From Blastococcus sp. TF02A-26 (GTDB taxonomy: Bacteria > Actinomycetota > Actinomycetes > Mycobacteriales > Geodermatophilaceae): DNA of 64,000 nt. Made by a program: the position numbers and the translations under genes. Shown piece after piece: positions 22,627-30,695 of the stretch. A model generated the notes under the pieces. The model ran no database searches, was not told the DNA's origin, and saw only the letters and a program-made list of their open reading frames with translations. Location of the stretch: positions 62,001-126,000 of the forward strand of contig NZ_QOHG01000008.1 in assembly GCF_003319125.1 (NCBI RefSeq), written 5' to 3'. Position 1 is the first letter of the stretch, and every line of letters starts with the position of its first letter.

Positions 22627-23208
22627 TCAGCCGGAGTGCCTGCCGCGTCCGCTCACGGCGTCGCGCAGGTGGTCCAGCAGGCTGGCGACCGGACCGAGCA
22701 CCGTGCGGACGCCGGCCTCGTTGGGTGTCAGCGGGTGGGCGCGAGTCGGGGCGATCGCCTTGACCCGCTCGACGTCGCGGGCCATCGCGGTGAGCTGCTC
22801 GGACGAGAAGGCCCGCCGCAGCTCGGCGAACATGCGGCCCTCTTCGTGCACCACGTGCTCGCGGATCTCCCGGATGAGCGTGCGGACCTCGTCGTCGAAG
22901 CCGGCGTCCTCGGGGTCCATCCGCTCGAGGCGCTTCATCGTCTCCTCGGCCTCGCCGTGCTCGTGCTTGGAGCGCTCGGCCTCCTCCCGGTCGACGTCGG
23001 CCTCCACGCGCGGGTAGACCTGCGTCTCCTCGGCGACGGCGTGCTTGACGATGCCGATGGTGACCTCGTCGACGAGGTCGCGCTTGCGCCGGAGGTCGTC
23101 GGCGCCGGTCCGCCCGAGGAGGCCCTCCAGCTCCCGGAAGAGCCGGTCGAACTCGCGGTGGTCGGCGCTGAGCAGGTCGACGACGTCGTGCTCGGGGGCG
23201 GCGGTCAT
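22627..23208 (-). CDS. Hemerythrin HHE-domain protein
   Basis: A 193-residue four-helix protein. Residues ~5-150 carry the HHE motifs: DHREFDRLFREL, VKHAVAEETQVYPRV, KHEHGEAEETMKRLE and EHVVHEEGRMFAELRR. Together these give the His/Glu ligands for a non-heme diiron site. HHE proteins bind oxygen or sense redox or nitric oxide stress. The C-terminal ~40 residues are a flexible tail. ATG 23208 has ggagaag upstream. It is flanked by unrelated genes in opposite orientation, so it is probably a single-gene unit. The ligand set looks complete, but O2 versus NO function cannot be distinguished. Confidence 0.88.
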   Translation of the reverse strand: MTAAPEHDVVDLLSADHREFDRLFRELEGLLGRTGADDLRRKRDLVDEVTIGIVKHAVAEETQVYPRVEADVDREEAERSKHEHGEAEETMKRLERMDPEDAGFDDEVRTLIREIREHVVHEEGRMFAELRRAFSSEQLTAMARDVERVKAIAPTRAHPLTPNEAGVRTVLGPVASLLDHLRDAVSGRGRHSG

Positions 23209-23341
23209 GGCTTCTCCGGAGGGGAGCGGGGGTCCCTGGGCTCGGGGCCCCGGGGGTTCCCCGGGGTCGGGTCGGCCACACCCGGACACCCGTTACCGCC
23301 GTGGGGGTTTGGACCGGTGGGTCCGTGGGCACGACGTCTGC

Positions 23342-23635
23342 GTGGAGACCTACGCCGTCGGTTTCGCCAGGCCGGACCGGTGGTCGTGGCACGGGACGTC
23401 GGACCAGACGCCGTGGCACGCGGTCGTCGCCGACCGGCCGGCCCGTGAGCTCGACGGCGTCGTCGACCTGGCGCTGTGCGGTGCCGTCGTGCAGATCTGG
23501 GGCTCGCAGCGCTGGGAGCGCATGGGCACCGGGCGCACGGCCTGCCCGGAGTGCGTACGGCTGAGCGCGGTGTCGCCTGCCGCCGTCCCCGCCGCGCCGG
23601 CCACCCGGTCCGGCCCGCTGCTCCGCGCCGTCTAG
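23342..23635 (+). CDS. Small hypothetical protein with terminal CPEC motif
   Basis: A 97-residue protein with a GTG at 23342. The N-terminus is Trp/Asp-rich (RPDRWSWHGTSDQTPWHAVVADRP). A DLALCGAVVQIWG segment supplies one Cys, and TACPECVRLSA a CxxC. Together they suggest a zinc-ribbon-like fold with a Cys from the first strand. The C-terminal tail is Ala/Pro-rich. There is no clear Shine-Dalgarno, so the start is uncertain and the frame could begin slightly earlier. The convergent acyl-CoA dehydrogenase stop overlaps its TAG. Not recognised. Codon use is in line with neighbours, and the reading frame has GC-rich third positions. Confidence 0.5.
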   Translation: METYAVGFARPDRWSWHGTSDQTPWHAVVADRPARELDGVVDLALCGAVVQIWGSQRWERMGTGRTACPECVRLSAVSPAAVPAAPATRSGPLLRAV

Positions 23636-24807
23636 CTCTTCCGTCGGCCGCTGATGGCCGACAGGCCGGTGATCTCCCGGCCGACGATGAGGGCCTGCAC
23701 CGAGTCGGTGCCCTCGAACGTGAAGACCGCCTCCATGTCGGCGTGGTGCCGCGCGACGTGGTGGTCCAGCAGGATGCCGTCGCCGCCGAGGATGTCGCGG
23801 GCGTCGGCGACGATCGCGCGGGCCTTCGCGGCGTGGTTCATCTTCGCGAGCGAGGCCATCGCCGGCGTCATCCGGTCGGCGTCGGCGAGCTTCGACAGCC
23901 GCCAGCACATGAGCTGCATCGAGGTGATCTCGGCCAGCATCCGGGCCAGCTTGTCCTGCACGAGCTGGTAGCCGGCGATGGGCTGGCCGAACTGCTCCCG
24001 CTGCAGCGCGTGGGCCAGTGCCAGCTCGTAGGAGGCGGTCGCGAGGCCCAGCGCCCGCCAGGCGACGGTGTACCGGGTGCGGTCGAGGACCGTCGAGACG
24101 TCCTTGAACGACCGGCACTCCGCGAGCCTGTTCTCCGCCGGCACCCGGACGCCGGTCAGGGTGATCTCGGCCTGCCACACCGCACGCAGCGCCGTCTTGC
24201 CGGTCATGACGGTGGCCTCGAAGCCCGGCGTCCCCTTCTCGACGACGTACCCGCCGACGTCGCCGTCCTCGTCGCGGGCCCAGATCAGCACGAGGTCGGC
24301 GATGGACCCGTTGCCGATCCACTTCTTCTGGCCGTCGAGCACCCAGGAGTCGCCGTCGCGGCGGGCGGAGGTCTCCAGGCCGACGGCGTCGGAGCCGTGC
24401 CGGGGTTCGGTCAGGCCGAACGCGCCGATCGTCTCCATCCGCGCCATCGCGGGCAGCCAGCGCTGCCGCTGCTCCTCCGAGCCGAGCATCGCGATCGACT
24501 GCATGGCCAGGAAGCTGTGCACGCCGTTGAAGGTGCCGATGCTGCCGTCGGCGCGGGCCAGCTCGGCGGCCACCAGCCCGGCCGACACCGCGCTCATGCC
24601 GGGGCAGCCGTAGCCCTCGATGGTCCCGCCGGCGATGCCGAGCTCGGCCAGCCTCGGCACCAGCTGGCCGGGGAACTCGGCGCGCTCCCAGTACTCGTTG
24701 ACGATCGGCGTGACCTCGCGCTCGCCGAAGGCGCGCACCCGGTCGCGGATCTCGATCTCCTCCGGCGCCAGGAGGTCCTCGAGCGCGTAGAAGTCAGGGC
24801 TGGTCAC
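23632..24807 (-). CDS. Acyl-CoA dehydrogenase, glutaryl-CoA dehydrogenase-like
   Basis: A 391-residue acyl-CoA dehydrogenase with FAD-binding segments GAFGLTEPRHGSD (about residues 130-142) and WIGNGSIADL, and the C-terminal ADMEAVFTFEGTDSVQALIVGREITG. The Glu in TFEGTDS sits where glutaryl-CoA dehydrogenases place their catalytic base. It would oxidise an acyl-CoA to the enoyl-CoA with electron transfer flavoprotein as acceptor; glutaryl-CoA is the best-fitting substrate but is not certain. GTG 24807 is the only start matching the family N-terminus (TSPDFYALEDLLAPEE). Its stop overlaps the small gene on the other strand. It lies alone, with the DinB gene 36 bases upstream on the same strand. 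Confidence 0.9.
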   Translation of the reverse strand: MTSPDFYALEDLLAPEEIEIRDRVRAFGEREVTPIVNEYWERAEFPGQLVPRLAELGIAGGTIEGYGCPGMSAVSAGLVAAELARADGSIGTFNGVHSFLAMQSIAMLGSEEQRQRWLPAMARMETIGAFGLTEPRHGSDAVGLETSARRDGDSWVLDGQKKWIGNGSIADLVLIWARDEDGDVGGYVVEKGTPGFEATVMTGKTALRAVWQAEITLTGVRVPAENRLAECRSFKDVSTVLDRTRYTVAWRALGLATASYELALAHALQREQFGQPIAGYQLVQDKLARMLAEITSMQLMCWRLSKLADADRMTPAMASLAKMNHAAKARAIVADARDILGGDGILLDHHVARHHADMEAVFTFEGTDSVQALIVGREITGLSAISGRRKS

Positions 24808-24843
24808 GAGAGGACGGTAGGGCCGGGAGCGGTGCGCCGCAGG

Positions 24844-25347
24844 TCAGCCGATCAGGCCGCGCACGTAGCCGATCTGGCCGAGGTGCTGCAGGTCGTCGCC
24901 GAGCACGCTGACCAGCCGGACGCCGAGGGTGACCGGCGGGTCGTAGGACTCGTCGACGACGCGGTCGAGGTCGTCGTCGGAGAGGCCGGCGAGGAACTCC
25001 GCCGTCCGGGCGTGCACCGCGGCCGAGTACTCCACCAGCAGGGCCGGGTCCTCGACCCGGACGGCGGCGACCTCGTCGGCGGACATGCCGTAGCCGATCG
25101 CCGCGTCGTGGACCGGGAGGTCGAAGCGGCGGGCGAAGCCCTGGGCGGTCCAGACCTGCTCGCTGCCGGCGACCTCGGCGACGTGGTCGTCCTGGACGCG
25201 CAGCAGGTGCCAGGCCAGCCAGGCCACCGGGTTGGCGTCGGGGCCGGGGCGCGCGGTCAGCTGGGCCGCGGTCAGCCCGTCCAGGCCGGCGCGGAGGCTC
25301 TCCTCCACCTGGGAGAAGGCATACGTGAGGACGGCGCTGCTGTGCAC
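24844..25347 (-). CDS. DinB/DUF664-type mycothiol-dependent-like protein
   Basis: A 167-residue helical protein: MHSSAVLTYAFSQVEESLRAGLDGLTAAQLTARPG, VAWLAWHLLRVQDDHVAEVAG, and HLGQIGYVRGLIG at the C-terminus. The three conserved histidine positions (WHLL, DDHV, QHLGQ) match the metal-binding triad of the DinB superfamily. That superfamily includes mycothiol transferases in actinobacteria, and mycothiol is the likely cofactor here. The GTG start has no strong ribosome site but gives the family N-terminus. It is upstream of the acyl-CoA dehydrogenase on the same strand, 36 bases apart, and may be its operon partner. Specific reaction unknown. Confidence 0.82.
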   Translation of the reverse strand: MHSSAVLTYAFSQVEESLRAGLDGLTAAQLTARPGPDANPVAWLAWHLLRVQDDHVAEVAGSEQVWTAQGFARRFDLPVHDAAIGYGMSADEVAAVRVEDPALLVEYSAAVHARTAEFLAGLSDDDLDRVVDESYDPPVTLGVRLVSVLGDDLQHLGQIGYVRGLIG

Positions 25348-25432
25348 CGGCCCGCAGTACCCCTGTCGCCCGGGGTCACGCCTGCCGCCGGTTACGTTGC
25401 TGTCCGTCCCCGCCGTCGACCAGGGAGGCCCG

Positions 25433-26470
25433 GTGCCGTTCCTGCTGTTCGCCCGTCTGGCGCGGCTGCTGCGCCTGCGGTTGCGCAGCTGGCGTCTGCC
25501 GCTCGCGGTGACCGTGTTCGTCTTCCTGACCAGCTGGGCGGCGATGGCGCTGGTGGAGCCCGCCGGCAGCGGTATCGCCGACCCGGGCGCCTACTGGTGG
25601 TACTTCGTCGTCACCTCGGCGACCGTCGGGTACGGCGACTACTTCCCGCTGTCGGCCGGCGGTCGCGTGGTCGGCACGTACGTGATCGTCGGCGGGATCG
25701 TCACGTTGACGTTGCTGTTCACCCAGCTCACCACGGCCCTGCAGACGGTGCGGGGCCGGCGCACGAGAGGAGTGGTCGCACTGGACGTGGAAGGGCACGT
25801 GGTGCTGCTCGGCTACACGCCGGGGCGGACCGAGCGCATCGTGGCCGAGCTGACGGCGGAACGGCGCACCCGGGTGGTGCTCTGCGCGTGGGACGAGGTG
25901 GCCGAGGACCCGCTGCCGCACCTGCCCGACGTCGACTTCGTCCGCGGCGACCTGACCCACGTCGACGTGATGGAGCGCGCCTGCGTCGACCGCGCCCGCA
26001 CCGCGGTGGTCGACGGCCGGGACGACAACGAGACCCTCGCCATCGCCGTCGCCGTCGACCACGCGCACCCGGGCATCCACCTGGTGGCCGCGGTCCGTGA
26101 CCTGGGCCGCCGGGAGACGCTGCGCTACGTCAACCCCGACGTGCAGGTGGTGCAGTGGCACATGCCGTTCCTGCTGTCGGAGGAGGCGGCCGACCCCGGG
26201 CTGACCCAGGTCTACAACGACCTGATGACCGCCGGCGGGCACGGCAACACCTACTCGACGCGGGTCCCCGCCGGGGCCGGGGAGATGTCCGTGGGCGACG
26301 TCGCGACCCGGCTGGGCCGCGGCTTCGGCGCCACGCTGCTGGCCGTGCGCGACCCGGAGGGCGCGCTCGAGGTCAGCCCCCCGTGGGAGCGGGCGGTGCC
26401 GCCCGGGACGACCCTGTACTACGTCGCGCGGGAACGGCTGGCCGGCGAGCGGCTGTTCGCCGGCGGTTGA
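25433..26470 (+). CDS. Potassium channel with RCK/TrkA-N domain
   Basis: A 345-residue channel subunit. Two transmembrane segments (about residues 22-42 and 77-102) flank the pore loop YFVVTSATVGYGDYFPLS, which holds the K+ selectivity filter TVGYGD at residues 64-69. Residues ~115-250 form an RCK-type Rossmann domain (VALDVEGHVVLLGYTPGRTERIVAEL, VDGRDDNETLAIAVAVDHAHP), and a C-terminal RCK_C-like region follows. The dinucleotide/ligand motif is degenerate (GYTPGR rather than GxGxxG). GTG 25433 has gggagg upstream. It would form a tetrameric K+ channel gated by a cytoplasmic ligand. It stands alone between divergent neighbours. Confidence 0.88.
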   Translation: MPFLLFARLARLLRLRLRSWRLPLAVTVFVFLTSWAAMALVEPAGSGIADPGAYWWYFVVTSATVGYGDYFPLSAGGRVVGTYVIVGGIVTLTLLFTQLTTALQTVRGRRTRGVVALDVEGHVVLLGYTPGRTERIVAELTAERRTRVVLCAWDEVAEDPLPHLPDVDFVRGDLTHVDVMERACVDRARTAVVDGRDDNETLAIAVAVDHAHPGIHLVAAVRDLGRRETLRYVNPDVQVVQWHMPFLLSEEAADPGLTQVYNDLMTAGGHGNTYSTRVPAGAGEMSVGDVATRLGRGFGATLLAVRDPEGALEVSPPWERAVPPGTTLYYVARERLAGERLFAGG

Positions 26471-26471
26471 T

Positions 26472-26597
26472 TCAGGCGCCGTCGGCCTCCTCCGGCTCGC
26501 TGGCGGACTCGAGCTGGTCCAGCTGCTCCGGGGTGGGCTGCTCCAGGGCGATGTCGCGGGGCTGGGGCTGGGGCTGCTCGGGCTCGGGCGTCGTCAT
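26472..26597 (-). CDS. Micro-ORF downstream of the Ser/Thr kinase (41 aa)
   Basis: An uninterrupted 41-codon frame from ATG 26597 to TGA, starting 39 bases after the kinase stop on the same strand. The product begins MTTPEPEQPQPQPRD and ends in an acidic tail (ESASEPEEADGA). It is too low in complexity to assign and has only a weak aggctc upstream. Spacing and strand suit a small acidic protein co-transcribed with the kinase, but this could be a chance frame. Confidence 0.45.
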   Translation of the reverse strand: MTTPEPEQPQPQPRDIALEQPTPEQLDQLESASEPEEADGA

Positions 26598-26636
26598 GCC
26601 CCGAGCCTGCCGCAGCAGCCGGGGGAGCGCGCGGGC

Positions 26637-27884
26637 TCAGAACAGCTCGAGCGCCGTCCCGACGAGCGCGATCGCGCCGACGACGACCGCCAGCAGCGCC
26701 AGCACCAGGACGACGACCGGGACCACCACCCAGCGCCGTCGGAAGCGGAACCGTCGTCGGCGCGGCCGGGCCGGGGCGGCGACGGGCGGGGCGGCCTGCC
26801 GTGACGGCTTCGGGTGATCGGCGCGATCGGCGCGTTCGGCCTTCCGGGCGCGGCGCCGGTCGGCCAGGTGCCGGGCCTGGTCGGCGGCGTCTCGGGCGAC
26901 CGAACCGATGAGCGCGGCCGAGCCCGCGGCGAGCGCCCTGAGGTCCTCGGCACTGATCCGCTCCACCCGGTCGCCACCGACCGCCGCGGCGCCCGCCGGC
27001 CGGGCAGGGGCAGGGGACGGCGGGCGCGGTGGGGGCCAGGCCGCCGGTGACGGCGCCCCCGAGAGGGCCGCCTCGAGCTGCGCCTGCGCCTGCTCGGGCG
27101 TCGTCCGCAGGGCGGGGTCCTTGACGAGCAGGCCACGGACGACCGGCTCGAGCGGGCCGGCGTGCAGCATCGGTGGCGGGTGCTCCGAGACCACGGCCAT
27201 GAGGGTCGCCATGGGCTCGTCCCTGGCGAACGCGGGCCTGCCCTCCAGCGCGGTGTAGAGCGTCGCGCCGAGTGACCACAGGTCCGACGCGGTTCCCGGT
27301 TGGGTGCCGTGGGCGCGCTCGGGGGACATGTAGGACGGCGACCCGATCATCGTGCCGGTGGTGGTGAGCGAGGAGTCGCCGGTCGCGGTCGCGATGCCGA
27401 AGTCGGTGAGGTGCCCGCGGCCGGCGGTGTCGACGAGGACGTTGCCCGGCTTCACGTCGCGGTGCACGATGCCGGCCCGGTGGGCGGCGACCAGGCCGGC
27501 GAGGACGTCGAGCCCGACCCGCGCCACGGTCTGCCACGGCAGCGGCCCGTTCTCCTCGACCAGCTGCTGGAGGCTGCGCGAGGGGACGTGCTCCATGACC
27601 AGCCAGGGCCGGCCGTCCTCCTCGACGACGTCGAACACCGTGGTCACGTGCGGGTGGTCGAGGCTGGCCGCGTTCCGCGCCTCGCGGAGGGTCCGCTCGC
27701 GGAGCACCTCGCGCTCGTGCTCGGTCACGTGCACCGGGTAGGTGACCTCCTTGACCGCGACGGGCCGGTCCAGCAGCCGGTCGGTGGCGCGCCAGACCAC
27801 GCCCATCCCCCCGCGGGCGATCACCTCGGTCAGCACGTAGCGGCCGCCCAGCAGGCGGTTCCCGGCATCCGCGTCGGCCGACAT
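26637..27884 (-). CDS. Membrane-anchored serine/threonine protein kinase (Hanks type)
   Basis: A 415-residue bacterial Hanks-type kinase. The P-loop IARGGMGVVWRATD spans about residues 22-35, and VAVKEV carries the lysine at 45. The catalytic loop HRDVKPGN has Asp at 143, DFG is at 161-163, and the activation segment ends SPSYMSPERAHG, where Ser-Pro-Glu replaces the usual APE. A proline-rich linker (~290-345) leads to a basic RRRRFRFRRR stretch and one C-terminal transmembrane helix (VVVPVVVLVLALLAVVVGAIALVG) with almost no extracellular tail, so PASTA repeats are absent. ATG 27884 lacks a strong ribosome site. It is divergent from a secreted-domain protein, possibly a substrate. Confidence 0.9.
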   Translation of the reverse strand: MSADADAGNRLLGGRYVLTEVIARGGMGVVWRATDRLLDRPVAVKEVTYPVHVTEHEREVLRERTLREARNAASLDHPHVTTVFDVVEEDGRPWLVMEHVPSRSLQQLVEENGPLPWQTVARVGLDVLAGLVAAHRAGIVHRDVKPGNVLVDTAGRGHLTDFGIATATGDSSLTTTGTMIGSPSYMSPERAHGTQPGTASDLWSLGATLYTALEGRPAFARDEPMATLMAVVSEHPPPMLHAGPLEPVVRGLLVKDPALRTTPEQAQAQLEAALSGAPSPAAWPPPRPPSPAPARPAGAAAVGGDRVERISAEDLRALAAGSAALIGSVARDAADQARHLADRRRARKAERADRADHPKPSRQAAPPVAAPARPRRRRFRFRRRWVVVPVVVLVLALLAVVVGAIALVGTALELF

Positions 27885-28077
27885 GGGAGCGGACGCTACG
27901 CCCGACGGCGGGTTGCGGCGCGGGTTCGCGACGCGCGTGGGGCGGAGGCATGGCGGACGTCGTCCGGGGTTGCTGCGATGCTGCTCCCCGGAAAGCGCCC
28001 GGCCGTCCGACGGCCGGGCCACGGACGCGCCGCCGGACACGGTGGCGCGCACCGCACCGTCGATCAGGAGGTACCGC

Positions 28078-28659
28078 ATGACCACGCCGCCGGGCCCGAA
28101 CGGCCCCGACCAGCAGCCGGGAGCCGGAGGAGCCGGCTGGGGCCAGCCGCCGGCCGGGTCCTCGGGTGGCTACAACCCGCCGCCGCCCCCGCCGCCGGGT
28201 GGTGCGACCCCGCCCGGCGCCACCCCGGCCGGGCAGTACCAGCCGCAGCCGGGCGGCGCCCCGTACCCGCCGCAGGGCGGCGCCCCGTACCCGCCGCAGC
28301 AGGGTGCCGGGCAGCCCTTCCAGCAGCCGAAGTCCGGCCCGCCGAAGTGGCTCATCCCGGTCATCGGCGCCGTGGTCCTGGTGGCCGCGGCGCTGGCGCT
28401 GTTCGTCTTCTTCGGCAGCAACGAGGCCGAGGTCGGCGACTGCGTGAAGGCCGAGGGCATCGACGAGATCGAGATCGTCGACTGCGACGACAACGCCGAC
28501 GGCAAGGTCATCGGCCTGGGCGACGACGAGGTCTCCTTCAGCGACTACCAGTCCGACCCGTTCAGCCAGTGCGCCGAGTTCGAGGAGACCATCGGCGCCT
28601 TCTGGCAGGGCGAGGAGGGCGAGGACGGCACCGTCGTCTGCGTCGGCCCGCCGAACTGA
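28078..28659 (+). CDS. Proline-rich single-pass membrane protein with LppU/SCO3897-like extracellular domain
   Basis: A 193-residue protein. Residues 1-85 are a Pro/Gly/Gln-rich cytoplasmic segment with a PPPPPPP run and two GGAPYPPQ repeats. Residues ~92-113 form the transmembrane helix (WLIPVIGAVVLVAAALALFVFF). Residues 118-193 are an acidic extracellular domain with four cysteines in the order VGDCV, VDCDDN, SQCAEF and VVCVG. The VGDC...C...C layout resembles the LppU/SCO3897 family, an assignment made from recall. ATG 28078 has aggaggt upstream. It is divergent from the Ser/Thr kinase by 193 bases, which include an 8-base hairpin at 27997-28019. It ends in a strong terminator. Confidence 0.82.
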   Translation: MTTPPGPNGPDQQPGAGGAGWGQPPAGSSGGYNPPPPPPPGGATPPGATPAGQYQPQPGGAPYPPQGGAPYPPQQGAGQPFQQPKSGPPKWLIPVIGAVVLVAAALALFVFFGSNEAEVGDCVKAEGIDEIEIVDCDDNADGKVIGLGDDEVSFSDYQSDPFSQCAEFEETIGAFWQGEEGEDGTVVCVGPPN

Positions 28660-28676
28660 CCCACCTCTCGACCACC

Positions 28677-28710
28677 GGGCCCGGCCGGCGCAGCAGCGCC
28701 GGCCGGGCCC
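28677..28710 (+). terminator. Strong hairpin after the proline-rich membrane protein
   Basis: Perfect 15-base inverted repeat gggcccggccggcgc / gcgccggccgggccc with a 4-base loop, 17 bases after the stop and between convergent genes. It is followed by tcgtcgtcc, with no T-run. Confidence 0.8.
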
Positions 28711-28728
28711 TCGTCGTCCCCGGAGGAG

Positions 28729-29214
28729 TCAGCCGGCGGACAGGCGGGCGTCGAGGACCTCGGCCTCCCGGCGCAGCACGACCCGGATGAGCTCGCGCAC
28801 CGCGCCCTCCGCCTGCCGGCCGACCAGCGGCGCGTCGACGCGGGCCTCGGCGGTGACCAGGGAGCGGGTGCCGCCGTCGCCGACGGGCTCGAGCCGCCGC
28901 TCGCCCAGGACCTCCACGCTGCGTCCGAAGACCTCGGCGCGGACCTCGAGGTCGCAGCGCCAGCCGTCGCCGTCGGGACGCCACCGGCGGACGTCGGTCA
29001 CCGCCACCTCCCGGGCGACGAACCGGGCGAAGACCGCCGGGATGCCGGCGGTCGGGGCGAGCATCGCGACCCGCGTCGTCGTGCCGTCGGTGGAGACCTC
29101 GCGCAGCTGGGCGCCGAGCGTGGTGGTCGTCTCCCGCAGGAACGACTCGTCGGTGAGGACGCCGTGCACGCGGGCGGGGGCGGCGGGGTGGACGGACGTG
29201 ACGTCGATGGGCAC
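28729..29214 (-). CDS. DUF2505 / SRPBCC-fold protein
   Basis: A 161-residue protein matching DUF2505 by recall: MPIDVTSVHPAAPARVHGVLTDESFLRETTTTLGAQLREV at the start, a central TRVAMLAPTAGIPAVFARFV, and a GGTRSLVTAEARVDAPLVGRQAEGAVRELIRVVLRREAEVL helical end. The fold is of the SRPBCC (START-like) class that binds hydrophobic ligands; no catalytic residue is known. The GTG start at 29214 is the only one yielding the family N-terminus. It lies on the minus strand close to an unknown 125-aa gene, with 44 bases between them. The two may be co-transcribed. Function unknown. Confidence 0.82.
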   Translation of the reverse strand: MPIDVTSVHPAAPARVHGVLTDESFLRETTTTLGAQLREVSTDGTTTRVAMLAPTAGIPAVFARFVAREVAVTDVRRWRPDGDGWRCDLEVRAEVFGRSVEVLGERRLEPVGDGGTRSLVTAEARVDAPLVGRQAEGAVRELIRVVLRREAEVLDARLSAG

Positions 29215-29258
29215 GCCTCATCGTCGGTGTGGTCCGCGCCGGCCGCCGGTCGGACCGG

Positions 29259-29636
29259 TCAGCCGGTGAAGAGGACGACCTGGTCGGGGACGGCGGTGAA
29301 CGGGTTGGCCCACTCCGAGGACGCGCCGGTGATCGGCTGGGCGTCGGTGACCACGACGAGCGGCGTGCCGGGGTAGATCGCCAGCACGCGGGTGGGTGAG
29401 GTCAACGTCTCGGTGCGCTCGATCAGCTCGCCCCGGCGCAGCTGCTGCGTCGTCCGCACCCCACGCAGCTCCTCGCCGACCTCCGCCGTCCAGCGGGCGC
29501 CGTCCTGGTCGAACTGCACGCACCGCACGCGCCGACCGGGCGGGGCCGGCTCGCAGCCGGCGAACTCGGCCAGCGCCTCGTACAGCCGCTCCGCCTGCTC
29601 GTCGTCGGTGGCGCGCGGGAGGAAGAAGGCGGTCAT
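29259..29636 (-). CDS. Conserved hypothetical protein (125 aa)
   Basis: A 125-residue cytoplasmic protein. It contains EQAERLYEALAEFAGCEPAPPGRRVRCVQFDQDGARWTAEVGEELRG and a hydrophobic central strand RVLAIYPGTPLVVVTDAQPITG. Two cysteines (Cys28 and Cys38 region) are 10 residues apart. The C-terminus is short and hydrophobic (DQVVLFTG). There is no signal peptide or membrane segment. ATG 29636 has ggggac upstream. I do not recognise a family; homologues are likely present in other actinobacteria as hypothetical proteins. It is followed on the same strand by the DUF2505 gene and is divergent from the AlkD gene, 68 bases away. Confidence 0.65.
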   Translation of the reverse strand: MTAFFLPRATDDEQAERLYEALAEFAGCEPAPPGRRVRCVQFDQDGARWTAEVGEELRGVRTTQQLRRGELIERTETLTSPTRVLAIYPGTPLVVVTDAQPITGASSEWANPFTAVPDQVVLFTG

Positions 29637-29704
29637 GTCCCCATCGTCTCCGCTGGTACCGACAGTGCTGGGCCCTAGGCTGCGGCCGACGACGGGAGGG
29701 CGCG

Positions 29705-30376
29705 ATGTCCGGGACGACGGTGGCCGAGGTGACGGCGGAGCTGGCCGGGCTGGAGGACCCGCGCACCCGCGAGGTCAACGAGCGCCACGGCGACGACCAC
29801 GGCGTGAAGCTCGGCGACCTGCGCGCGATCGCCAAGCGGCTCAAGACCCAGCAGGACCTCGCCGTCGACCTGTGGGCGACCGGCGACACCGCGGCGCGGC
29901 TGCTGGCGCTGCTGATCTGCCGGCCGAGGGCGTTCGGTCGTGAGGAGCTGGACGCGATGCTGCGCGAGGCCCGCGTGCCCAAGGTGCACGACTGGCTCGT
30001 GAACTACGTGGTGAAGAAGAGCCCGCACGCCGAGGAGCTCCGCGTGGCCTGGCTGGCCGACGCGGACCCGGTGGTGGCGAGCGCCGGCTGGGCGCTGACG
30101 ACCGAGCGGGTGGGGAAGAGCCCCGAGGGCCTGGATCTGGCTGGGCTGCTCGACGTCATCGAGGCGGAGATGAAGGACGCCCCGGACCGGCTGCAGTGGG
30201 CGATGAACGAGTGCCTGGCGAACATCGGCATCCAGCACGCGGAGCACCGCACGCGCGTGCTCGACATCGGGGAGCGGCTGCGGGTCCTAGAGGACTACCC
30301 GACGTCCCCGGGCTGCACCTCGCCGTACGTGCCGATCTGGGTCGGCGAGATGGTCCGCCGCCAGGAGCTCGCGTAG
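29705..30376 (+). CDS. DNA alkylation repair protein (AlkD-like HEAT repeats)
   Basis: A 223-residue alpha-helical HEAT-repeat protein of the AlkD/AlkC class. These act as DNA glycosylases removing positively charged 3-methyladenine and 7-methylguanine adducts without base flipping. The core is VKLGDLRAIAKRLKTQQDLAVDLWATGDTAARLLALLI, VPKVHDWLVNYVVKKSPHAEELRVAWLADADPVVASAGWALTTER and a helical C-terminus ending RRQELA. ATG 29705 has gggagg upstream. The stop TAG (30374-30376) is the first element of the 51-base tRNA-derived duplication, showing that the gene lay directly beside the tRNA-Met before an island inserted. Confidence 0.88.
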   Translation: MSGTTVAEVTAELAGLEDPRTREVNERHGDDHGVKLGDLRAIAKRLKTQQDLAVDLWATGDTAARLLALLICRPRAFGREELDAMLREARVPKVHDWLVNYVVKKSPHAEELRVAWLADADPVVASAGWALTTERVGKSPEGLDLAGLLDVIEAEMKDAPDRLQWAMNECLANIGIQHAEHRTRVLDIGERLRVLEDYPTSPGCTSPYVPIWVGEMVRRQELA

Positions 30377-30423
30377 CGGTGTGGAGCGGGTGGGGCTCGA
30401 ACCCACGACCCAGGGATCATGAG
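30373..30423. repeat. attL-like duplication of the tRNA-Met 3' end
   Basis: 51 bases matching 32760-32810 at 49 positions (differences at 30385 and 30418). It contains the 3' half of tRNA-Met from the anticodon stem to the discriminator, then diverges. It overlaps the alkD stop. The remaining bases 30424-30695 show no gene. Confidence 0.85.
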
Positions 30424-30695
30424 ACCGGCTCGCCGAGCGTCGGCCGCAGGGCGACCATCACCGGCTGAACTGGTCAGTGCAGGCACTGACGCCTGGCCGA
30501 CTGTTCGGTTCTGAGCGGTCGTCACCGGCCCAGGGCATGAGCCCCGGTCGCCACCCACCTGACGCCTCGACCCTCAATCCAGCTCGGCTGAGCTGGCCGC
30601 TGTGCCGATCCCGACATGCTCCGAGGCGGAGTCGCACGGGCTGTCTCCGGCAGAGGACCGGTACCGTCCCGCTCATCAACACGGGGGAGGGTCCG

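Noticed and set aside
30382-30423. Possible second tRNA-Met gene
   Set aside because: Only the 3' half is present; the acceptor 5' strand, D-arm and half the anticodon arm are missing, so it cannot fold. It is the attL-type duplicate.
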